From: Acidobacteriota bacterium
GTDB taxonomy: Bacteria > Acidobacteriota > Aminicenantia > UBA2199
DNA length: 5,001 nt
Direction: 5' to 3'
Assembly (NCBI GenBank): GCA_021817755.1
Contig: JAKAGC010000384.1
Coordinates: forward strand, 1-5,001
Of this stretch, positions 1 through 5,001 are shown in pieces. Numbering within the stretch: position 1 is the stretch's first letter; every line of letters begins with the position of its first letter. The position numbers and the translations under genes are program-made. The notes below the pieces were generated by a model. The model saw nothing but the letters and a program-made list of their open reading frames with translations, ran no database searches and had not been told where the DNA came from.

Positions 1-279
1 TCTTCTGCTTATGAATGTTTTTCCGATATTGATATCTCAACACGTGAACGACTTTTGAAACTTGTACTCGATCTCTGGCAGAAATTAGGATTGACTATTG
101 TTCATGTTACTCATGATATAGAAGAAGCTCTTCTTTTAAGCAGAAGAATTGTATTAATGGGAAGCCGCCCTGGGAGGATCAAGCATATATTTAATATCGA
201 TATTGAATATCCCCGCAGTATAGATGATCCTCGTTTAATTACTCTAAAAAAGGAAATAACGGAGAGGTTTGATGAATAG
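1..279 (+). CDS. ABC importer ATP-binding subunit, C-terminal part, probable frameshift at Walker B
   Basis: This is the 3' end of a cytoplasmic ATPase that powers an importer of the nitrate/sulfonate/taurine (NrtD/SsuB/TauB) class; the gene is open at the left edge. The 92 visible residues contain the D-loop region FSDID (residues 7-11), STRERL, the H-loop in VTHDIEEA (His at 112-114) and the SRPGRI segment typical of this class, followed by a normal C-terminus. The first residues read SSAYECF where the family has a hydrophobic run, then Asp-Glu-Pro-Phe (Walker B). The +1 frame reads LLLM at 2-13, and adding one G between 10 and 11 would give LLLDECF in frame. I infer a one-base loss, either a real mutation or a sequencing error. 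If real, translation from upstream would stop at TGA 56-58 and lose the D- and H-loops. The stop codon overlaps the next gene by 8 bases. The family call is firm; whether the protein is functional is uncertain. Confidence 0.85.
   Translation, partial: SSAYECFSDIDISTRERLLKLVLDLWQKLGLTIVHVTHDIEEALLLSRRIVLMGSRPGRIKHIFNIDIEYPRSIDDPRLITLKKEITERFDE
261..267 (+). promoter_or_regulatory. Ribosome binding site deciding the start of the binding-protein gene
   Basis: GGAGAGG lies 4 bases before ATG 272, inside the end of the ATPase gene. A TTG at 269 is in the same frame but only 1 base from this site, so ATG 272 is the better start. It also places the twin-arginine motif directly at the N-terminus. 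Confidence 0.7.
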
Positions 280-1456
280 ACGAGAATTTCTTAAAACATC
301 TATCATTGCAACTGCCGGGGCCAATATGGCTTTTTCAATTAAGGCTGCGTCTCAAGAGGAAGTTCGTATCGGTTACCTTCCAATTACGGATGCCACTCCT
401 CTGTTAATAGCACATGCGAATAAATATTTTGAAGCTGAAGGATTAAAAGCGGCACATCCAGCAATGATCCGGAGTTGGTCTGCTCTCTCGGAATCGTTTT
501 TATCCGGGAAATTCAATGTAGTTCATTTACTGCTTCCAATTCCCATCTGGATGCGTTACAACATGAAATCACCCGTTAAAATTGTTGCCTGGGACCATCT
601 CAATGGAAGTGCATTAACTGTTGGTACCAAAACCTCGATAAAGAGTTTTTCTGATCTTGGGGGAAAGCGTATTGCTGTTCCCCATTGGTATTCAATGCAC
701 AATGTGATTGTTCAAATGGGAATAAAAAAGGCAGGATTGAAACCTGTTATTAAAATCCATTCCGATTCTCTAAAATCCAATGAAGTTAACCTACTGCTAC
801 TTCCTCCACCTGAGATGCCACCTGCTCTTGCTTCCGGGCAAATCGATGGTTATATAGTCGCCGAACCTTTTAATGCCGTGGGTGAGATGAAGATTAATGC
901 ACGTATTATGCGCTTTACCGGTGATATCTGGAAAAACCATCCCTGTTGCGTTGTCGTAATGAAAGAAGAATTGATTAAATCCAATCCGGTATTTACTCAA
1001 AAAGTCGTAAATGCAGTTGTTAATGCTCAAAAATGGGTGCTTCATAACCTTGATAAAACCGCTCAGATTCTTAGCCAGGAAGGACAAGGGTATCTTCCGG
1101 TTTCAAGAGATATACTTAGCAGGGTTTTTACTCATTATTCTTCTGAATATTATGGAACTGGAAATGCTCCCCGGGCTATTCATCATCCCCAATGGGGGTT
1201 AAAACGCATCGGGTTTCAACCCTACCCATTTCCATCTGCGACTCAATTTATTTTCAGGCAAATGCAAGAAACACTTGTAAATGGAGACAATGCATTTTTA
1301 AAAAAATATACTCCTGATTTTGTATCCAAAGACCTTGTCACTTATGAATTTGTAAAAAAAGCGATTCTCCAACATGGAGGTCCAGGGGCCTTTACGGAAT
1401 TAAATATCGGTTCCACCAAAGATAAATGGGATAGGGAAGAAGTGATCGAAATATGA
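272..1456 (+). CDS. ABC transporter substrate-binding protein, NMT1/NrtA-like, Tat-exported
   Basis: This 394-residue protein should capture a small ligand outside the cytoplasmic membrane and deliver it to the permease encoded next. The N-terminus MNRREFLKT is a twin-arginine signal (R3, R4, F6, L7, K8), followed by a short hydrophobic stretch to about residue 24 and a possible cleavage site near A25/A26. No lipobox cysteine is present, so it is probably soluble in the periplasm. The mature part starts VRIGYLPITDATPL, typical of NMT1/THI5-like binding proteins. The NrtA/CmpA-like subgroup is indicated by the proline run PPPEMPP (178-184), AEPFNA (E198) and GDIWKNHPCC (His223, Cys225, Cys226). 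Length suits the family. The start overlaps the ATPase gene by 8 bases and the stop overlaps the permease start by 4. Nitrate, bicarbonate, sulfonates, taurine and thiamine precursors all use relatives of this fold, so no ligand is assigned. Family call is strong; substrate is unknown. Confidence 0.9.
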   Translation: MNRREFLKTSIIATAGANMAFSIKAASQEEVRIGYLPITDATPLLIAHANKYFEAEGLKAAHPAMIRSWSALSESFLSGKFNVVHLLLPIPIWMRYNMKSPVKIVAWDHLNGSALTVGTKTSIKSFSDLGGKRIAVPHWYSMHNVIVQMGIKKAGLKPVIKIHSDSLKSNEVNLLLLPPPEMPPALASGQIDGYIVAEPFNAVGEMKINARIMRFTGDIWKNHPCCVVVMKEELIKSNPVFTQKVVNAVVNAQKWVLHNLDKTAQILSQEGQGYLPVSRDILSRVFTHYSSEYYGTGNAPRAIHHPQWGLKRIGFQPYPFPSATQFIFRQMQETLVNGDNAFLKKYTPDFVSKDLVTYEFVKKAILQHGGPGAFTELNIGSTKDKWDREEVIEI

Positions 1457-2232
1457 AACATTCTTACAAACAATCGTTGAACATGCTTTTATATGGGGTA
1501 TTGGGCTCGATTCTTCTCACCATTGTTTGGCAGCTTACAGGAATGGTTGTATTTAGTGGCTCACAAAACCATCAATTTCAAAATTTCCTGCCCCTCCCAG
1601 CATTCAAAGCATTACTTCATTTATTTCATAACCATGTATTCTGGATATCTGTACTTGCCAGTTTAAGACGGGTTGCTGTCGGACTTGCCTTTGCATTTGT
1701 ATTTGGATTTACCTGGGGAGTAATACTCGCTATTTCGCAAAGATTTCGTGATCTAACGACTCTTCCTATGCAATTTGTCAGGATGATAAGTCCCCTTTCG
1801 TGGATGCCTATCGCAATATTAGTACTACCTTCGTTTGAATATGCCATCTATTTTTTGATTTTAATGGCGGCAATCTGGCCAATTATGCATAACACAACCC
1901 AAGGACTTCTCGATGTTCCCCCTTCATGGATTAATATGGCGCGACTTCAAGGTGCGACCAAAATACAGGTATTATTCCGGGTTCTTTTACCTTCAGCTCT
2001 TCCTTATGTGCTCAACGGTATTCGGCTTGCATTAGGTATTGCATGGATTATTCTTGTTCCCGCCGAGTATTTGGGGATTAACAAAGGTTTGGGATATCTT
2101 ATAAACGATGCCCGAGACACCATGGAATATGATCGCCTTATGGATCTAGTAATAGCAATTGGACTATTGGGTTTTATTTTGGATTCGATTTTTCGATTAC
2201 TTTCCAAACATTTTGATTGGCGGCACAGGTAA
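1453..2232 (+). CDS. ABC transporter permease, NrtB/SsuC/TauC-like
   Basis: This 259-residue inner-membrane protein forms the channel of the importer and is expected to act as a homodimer with the ATPase. Hydrophobic segments lie at about residues 12-34, 72-95, 118-145, 184-208 and 228-246, consistent with the BPD_transp_1 fold of 5-6 helices. SPLSWMP (113-119) and IWPIMHNT closely resemble NrtB-type permeases. The ATPase-coupling EAA loop is at 161-180 (NMARLQGA through LLP), with the conserved Gly167 and the closing Leu-Pro; the usual Glu-Ala-Ala is Asn-Met-Ala here. ATG 1453 lies within ATGA shared with the binding-protein stop, indicating translational coupling; a purine-rich AGGGAAG sits about 13 bases upstream. 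Length is normal and no damage is seen. The substrate cannot be read from the sequence. Confidence 0.92.
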   Translation: MKHSYKQSLNMLLYGVLGSILLTIVWQLTGMVVFSGSQNHQFQNFLPLPAFKALLHLFHNHVFWISVLASLRRVAVGLAFAFVFGFTWGVILAISQRFRDLTTLPMQFVRMISPLSWMPIAILVLPSFEYAIYFLILMAAIWPIMHNTTQGLLDVPPSWINMARLQGATKIQVLFRVLLPSALPYVLNGIRLALGIAWIILVPAEYLGINKGLGYLINDARDTMEYDRLMDLVIAIGLLGFILDSIFRLLSKHFDWRHR

Positions 2233-2256
2233 AATTATAGAATTATTTATTTAAAA
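2233..2256. other. Convergent intergenic gap without a clear terminator
   Basis: These 24 bases separate the stop codons of the permease gene (plus) and maf (minus). They are almost purely A and T. The only inverted repeat is a 4-base AATT stem around ATAG, too weak for an intrinsic terminator, and no GC-rich stem followed by a T-run is visible in either direction. Confidence 0.6.
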
Positions 2257-2829
2257 CTATTTATATAAAACGATTCCGATTTTCTTTAACATCCCATAGA
2301 AAAGATTCAAAGGGAATCCCATTACATTAAAAAAGCAACCGTTAATTTCCTGTATATAAACCGATGCCTTTCCTTGTATTGCATAAGCGCCGGCCTTATC
2401 CATATATTCTTCGTGTTCGAGGTAGTAAAGAAGTTCTTCCTCTGATATTTCCGAAAATGTAACTCCTGTACGGGCGTAATCATAATACACCTGACCTTCA
2501 TACCGGATAGCAACGCCCGTTAAAACTTCATGTTTATTATTAGAAAGCAGTTTCATAAATTCATATGCTTCGTCACGTGAAGAGGGTTTTCCAATAACTC
2601 TATTTTCACATAAAACAATAGTATCGGAACTGATAACCGGGTCATGGAAATAGGAGGAATTGTAAATAGCTTCTCCTTTTGCGATTGTTACACGTTTGAG
2701 GAAATCTTCTACTTTTTCTCCCGGGAGTGTATTTTCATCGATATCGGGAACAACTATAACGGGATTGATCCCGATCATTTTAAGTAATTCTTTTCGGCGT
2801 GGTGATGATGATGCAAGGATGAAATTCAT
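2257..2829 (-). CDS. maf: Maf family nucleoside triphosphate pyrophosphatase (dTTP/UTP type)
   Basis: Maf proteins are cytoplasmic enzymes that hydrolyse non-canonical or surplus nucleoside triphosphates to the monophosphate and pyrophosphate; overexpression in Bacillus blocks septation. The 190-residue length is standard. Family motifs are all in place: ASSSPRRKELL (6-16), PDIDE (28-32), SSDT with the catalytic Asp69, IGKP with Lys81, TGVA (104-107), DKAGAYAIQG (144-153) and NVMGFPL (168-174). The SSDT and DKAGAYAIQG forms match the YhdE/Maf subgroup acting on dTTP and UTP rather than the YceF subgroup acting on m7GTP. ATG at 2829 is preceded by AGGA with a 10-base spacer. It follows the HEAT-repeat gene by 31 bases on the same strand with no terminator between, so the two are probably cotranscribed. 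The gene looks intact. Confidence 0.95.
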   Translation of the reverse strand: MNFILASSSPRRKELLKMIGINPVIVVPDIDENTLPGEKVEDFLKRVTIAKGEAIYNSSYFHDPVISSDTIVLCENRVIGKPSSRDEAYEFMKLLSNNKHEVLTGVAIRYEGQVYYDYARTGVTFSEISEEELLYYLEHEEYMDKAGAYAIQGKASVYIQEINGCFFNVMGFPLNLFYGMLKKIGIVLYK

Positions 2830-2839
2830 AATTACCGGT

Positions 2840-2843
2840 TCCT
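2840..2843 (-). promoter_or_regulatory. Ribosome binding site of maf
   Basis: AGGA on the minus strand lies 10 bases before the maf ATG, in the 31-base gap after the HEAT-repeat gene. It contrasts with the upstream gene of the same presumed operon, which has no such site. Confidence 0.5.
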
Positions 2844-2860
2844 ATGTATTCGAGGTTAAT

Positions 2861-4819
2861 CTATACCTGTTCGATGATTTCGTTCAACTGTTCATCGTTA
2901 AATGGTTTTTTCAGGAATTTGACATTGGGAATGTCACGGAACGGATCGAGTAAATCCGGGTTTGCAGTTACAATTACCAGGGTGGATTCGAAGTTTTCAT
3001 CGAGGAAATCAAAGACTTTTTGTGTAAATTCGTCATTTATCATGAGTGATTCAGAAATAATAAGGAACTTAAATGGAATTTGTGAAATTTCATTGAATTT
3101 TTCTGTTTCATTAATAACGACAGTCTTGAATGCGTGGGCCTTGAAGAATTCGACCAGTTTCTTCTGGATATAGGGGAGAGGTTCAAGGACCAATACATAG
3201 GACATAATAGCGGCATGGCGTTCCTCGATTTTTTTAATTGCTTTTTGTGCGTTGACTTTTACAGCAAGACTCGATTCTTTGTCAACTACTTCCATTAATT
3301 TGGCAATTTCATTGGTACGTCCATAATCTCCGAGGAGCTCAACTGCCACTGATTTTACTTTCCAATCGATTCTTGGAACATCCAGTAATTTTACAAGGAA
3401 TTCCATCAAACGTAATTTATGTTGATCTTCAAATGATTCGATTTCCTGTAACTGGTCCTTCAATTTCATCATTCGCGCATGTTCAATTTTTAGAGGATCA
3501 AAATCGAAGAGTAATAGAATATTTTTTACTTTTGCTTCGGATTCATCAAATCTAGAGGCCAGTTGATTCAGTTTTACGACAAACTCACCGATGTTATTTT
3601 TAAATGGTCCGGGCATGCGGCTTTCGAAGTCTTTTTTAAACTGGATGATTTTTTTTCGTAAAGCCCTTAGCATATTGGCGTTTGAATAACGAAGCATGGG
3701 GATCAATTTAAAAATAGAAAGGTATAGGTCTTCTTTATCTTTTGCATAATTATCGAAATGGATAATTAATTTTGGGATTATTTTTTCTCCCAATTCTTCT
3801 GTAACGCGTATTTTCCCTTTTAATTGCTCAATAAAGAATTCGAGAATAATATCTTTATTTTTAGCAGAGGGTTGAACTTCTAAAGCTTGTAAGTAAATAT
3901 CTTCCTGGTTTCTTTTTACGACGTGGGAAATAATTTCCAGGGCGCCGGAGACTCCTTCACCTGAATATCCCGTTTCCAGTATGGTTATAAAAGGTTTAAT
4001 CGCTTCGTCGTTATTCAGGTTATTTTTTAAAACTTCAACCGCCATTTCGCTAAGCAATTTGTTTTTATCGCTGAGGATGCGGGTTAAAACATCTATGAAT
4101 TCTGGGTATTTTCCGTCCTGTAATTTTTTTAATACAATTTGTTTATGGTAATTCGTAAAGGAGAGGAATTCCTGGCTTAACATTACCCGTCCTTCTGGGA
4201 AAGAAAGAAGGCTTGAGACTACGTATTCCAGGTTTTTTTCGTCTTCAAGTCCTTTTTTATAGAGTTCCATCCGTTTCGGGTGAGTAACTACTGAGTAGAC
4301 ATAGTATAGTGCTCGGCGTTCTTTTTCCGATAAATCTTTAAAAATCAGCATAAAGAAATCGAATTTATCCCCGAGGAGACCGATTAGTTTTATTAAAGTA
4401 AACCGGATATCTTCGTTTTTGGTTCGTTTGAATAAATCATCGATGCGAGCGAGGAATTTATCATTCTTTAGGTTTTCCACTCGTGCGACTGTAAATATAG
4501 TCTCCATAATCTCGATTAAATTGGCATAATAATTAGAGTCTGCCAGTTCTGAATCGGGGTAAAAAGTTAATGAAGCTACAACCGATTCGAATTCCTGGAT
4601 GAGTAATTCGAATGCTTCTGCCACACCCAGTTGGCTGACGATCGACCGGGCTAATTTTTTTAGATTTGAATTGTGATGAGAAAGGTAATCCAGGAAGAAT
4701 TTTCCCTCTTCTTTAGTTGCTTTGTTGATAAATACAGTGGCAGAGACTCTTGCCAATTTCGAGTCTTTTTCTACACTTAAAATCTTATCGATTAATTCTT
4801 TCTTTTCTTTTTCATCCAT
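2861..4819 (-). CDS. HEAT-repeat protein with C-terminal degenerate receiver (CheY-like) domain
   Basis: This 652-residue, charged protein has no signal peptide or membrane segment, so it is probably cytoplasmic. Residues 1 to about 535 are almost entirely helical, with paired amphipathic helices resembling HEAT/ARM repeats; the clearest are near 48-80, 133-165, 254-285 and 483-535. Such solenoids are usually protein-binding scaffolds. Residues 541-652 look like a response-regulator receiver: first strand YVLVLEPLP, a central LIISES strand, VTAN with Thr618 and FLKKPF with Lys638-Pro639. The Thr and Lys match the conserved receiver positions, but the acidic pair after strand 1 is reduced to Glu546, and the phospho-acceptor Asp appears as Glu590. 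It is therefore probably not phosphorylated normally. ATG 4819 is the only reasonable start, the next Met being far inside; it lacks a Shine-Dalgarno and sits directly after a -10 element. maf follows in the same direction. I do not recognise the gene; its function is unknown. The receiver call is from motif order only. Confidence 0.85.
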   Translation of the reverse strand: MDEKEKKELIDKILSVEKDSKLARVSATVFINKATKEEGKFFLDYLSHHNSNLKKLARSIVSQLGVAEAFELLIQEFESVVASLTFYPDSELADSNYYANLIEIMETIFTVARVENLKNDKFLARIDDLFKRTKNEDIRFTLIKLIGLLGDKFDFFMLIFKDLSEKERRALYYVYSVVTHPKRMELYKKGLEDEKNLEYVVSSLLSFPEGRVMLSQEFLSFTNYHKQIVLKKLQDGKYPEFIDVLTRILSDKNKLLSEMAVEVLKNNLNNDEAIKPFITILETGYSGEGVSGALEIISHVVKRNQEDIYLQALEVQPSAKNKDIILEFFIEQLKGKIRVTEELGEKIIPKLIIHFDNYAKDKEDLYLSIFKLIPMLRYSNANMLRALRKKIIQFKKDFESRMPGPFKNNIGEFVVKLNQLASRFDESEAKVKNILLLFDFDPLKIEHARMMKLKDQLQEIESFEDQHKLRLMEFLVKLLDVPRIDWKVKSVAVELLGDYGRTNEIAKLMEVVDKESSLAVKVNAQKAIKKIEERHAAIMSYVLVLEPLPYIQKKLVEFFKAHAFKTVVINETEKFNEISQIPFKFLIISESLMINDEFTQKVFDFLDENFESTLVIVTANPDLLDPFRDIPNVKFLKKPFNDEQLNEIIEQV

Positions 4820-4825
4820 GTATTT

Positions 4826-4854
4826 ATAATACCAGATTCGAGTTAAAAAGTAAA
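4826..4854 (-). promoter_or_regulatory. Sigma-70-type promoter of the HEAT-repeat/maf operon
   Basis: On the minus strand, TTTACT (4854-4849) matches TTGACA at 4 of 6 bases. A 17-base spacer follows, then TATTAT (4831-4826) preceded by TGG, an extended -10. With normal geometry, transcription starts at 4819, the A of the ATG, leaving no leader. Prediction from consensus only. Confidence 0.6.
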
Positions 4855-4951
4855 ATACTCTTCAAAAAAAAACACATGTATTGGTTTTTTATGAAAAAAA
4901 TTTTTATACAATTTTTTATATGACTTTTTCTGGTGAATTTAATTCCGATTA

Positions 4952-4960
4952 TGATATAAT
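4952..4960 (+). promoter_or_regulatory. Extended -10 promoter for the gene starting at 4969
   Basis: TGATATAAT is a perfect extended -10 (TGnTATAAT) with the hexamer at 4955-4960. The best -35 candidate, TGGTGA at 4931-4936 with an 18-base spacer, is poor, as is common for extended -10 promoters. The expected start of transcription is about 4967, only two bases before the ATG at 4969. Confidence 0.6.
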
Positions 4961-4968
4961 ATTCTCTC

Positions 4969-5001
4969 ATGGATGAGAGTACAAAAATTCGAAAGATCGG
5001 A
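4969..5001 (+). CDS. 5' end of an unidentified gene, probably leaderless
   Basis: Eleven codons are visible (MDESTKIRKIG) before the window ends, too few to recognise a family. The frame is closed by a TAA at 4957-4959, so no longer start exists except the immediate region of this ATG. There is no Shine-Dalgarno sequence; the preceding bases are TTCTCTC. A perfect extended -10 ends 8 bases before the ATG, which supports a start here on a leaderless or nearly leaderless transcript. A start further downstream, beyond the window, cannot be excluded. Confidence 0.5.
   Translation, partial: MDESTKIRKIG

Larger units (their letters stand above)
4820..4968. other. AT-rich divergent promoter region with A/T tracts
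   Basis: This 149-base region separates two divergent starts. Its centre carries runs of A or T at 4864-4872 (A9), 4885-4890 (T6), 4894-4905 (A7T5) and 4912-4917 (T6), which may bend the DNA or serve as UP elements for the promoters at either end. A 7-base AAAAAAC/GTTTTTT inverted repeat (4867-4873 and 4884-4890, 10-base loop) is present but is mostly A:T and not a convincing terminator. No coding sequence is seen. Confidence 0.6.

Noticed and set aside
55..279. Independent small protein starting at TTG 55
   Set aside because: The frame continues upstream with ATPase sequence (FSDID, STRER), so this is the C-terminal part of the ABC ATPase and not a separate gene.
797..1087. Open frame of 96 codons on the minus strand
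   Set aside because: It lies wholly inside the binding-protein gene, whose protein shows clear family motifs; the antisense product shows none.
1011..1202. Open frame of 63 codons on the plus strand
   Set aside because: Out-of-frame reading inside the binding-protein gene with no ribosome binding site or recognisable product.
1626..2207. Two minus-strand open frames (1626-1847 and 2004-2207)
   Set aside because: Both are antisense to the permease gene, whose motifs are intact; neither product has recognisable features.
2322..2513. Open frame of 63 codons on the minus strand
   Set aside because: Alternative frame inside maf, which is fully accounted for by family motifs.
2696..3173. Two overlapping plus-strand open frames (2696-2953 and 2844-3173) spanning the maf / HEAT-gene junction
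   Set aside because: Antisense to the maf 5' end and the receiver-like domain; low-complexity products without motifs.
3373..3555. Open frame of 60 codons on the plus strand
   Set aside because: Antisense to the HEAT-repeat gene, with no start signal or recognisable product.
4867..4890. AAAAAAC/GTTTTTT inverted repeat as an intrinsic terminator
   Set aside because: Six of seven pairs are A:T, no gene ends here, and no T-run follows on the plus strand; it is better seen as part of the A/T tracts.

Overview
The window is AT-rich, densely coded bacterial DNA using the standard code. Nothing in it fixes the taxon. An ABC importer with a Tat-exported binding protein, a Maf pyrophosphatase and a HEAT-repeat protein with a receiver-like tail fit a low-GC Gram-negative-type bacterium. 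A spirochaete-like lineage is possible, but that is a weak guess.

Left half, plus strand (1-2232): the 3' part of an ABC importer operon of the nitrate/sulfonate/taurine/bicarbonate class. In order it holds the C-terminal part of the ATPase (stop at 277-279), a Tat-exported NMT1/NrtA-like substrate-binding protein (272-1456) and an NrtB/SsuC-like permease (1453-2232). The genes overlap by 8 and 4 bases, so they are translationally coupled. The substrate cannot be named from sequence. At the left edge the ATPase frame reads a broken Walker B (SSAYECF), while the neighbouring frame reads LLLM. One missing G near position 10/11 would restore LLLDECF, so the ATPase is either frameshifted or carries a sequence error.

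Right half, minus strand (4819-2257): a 652-residue protein made of alpha-helical HEAT-like repeats and ending in a degenerate CheY-like receiver domain, followed 31 bases later by maf, a nucleotide pyrophosphatase. The pair meets the permease gene tail to tail across 24 AT-rich bases with no convincing terminator.

Far right (4820-4968): an AT-rich divergent promoter region. Both directions show an extended -10 element placed so that transcription would start at, or within about two bases of, the ATG. Neither start has a Shine-Dalgarno sequence, so both the HEAT/receiver gene and the gene starting at 4969 look leaderless. Both coding regions begin ATGGATGA, forming a perfect 9-base inverted repeat across the two starts.

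I see no RNA gene, insertion sequence, CRISPR array or obviously new multi-gene system. The most unusual items are the HEAT-pseudoreceiver protein, the paired leaderless promoters and the ATPase frameshift.
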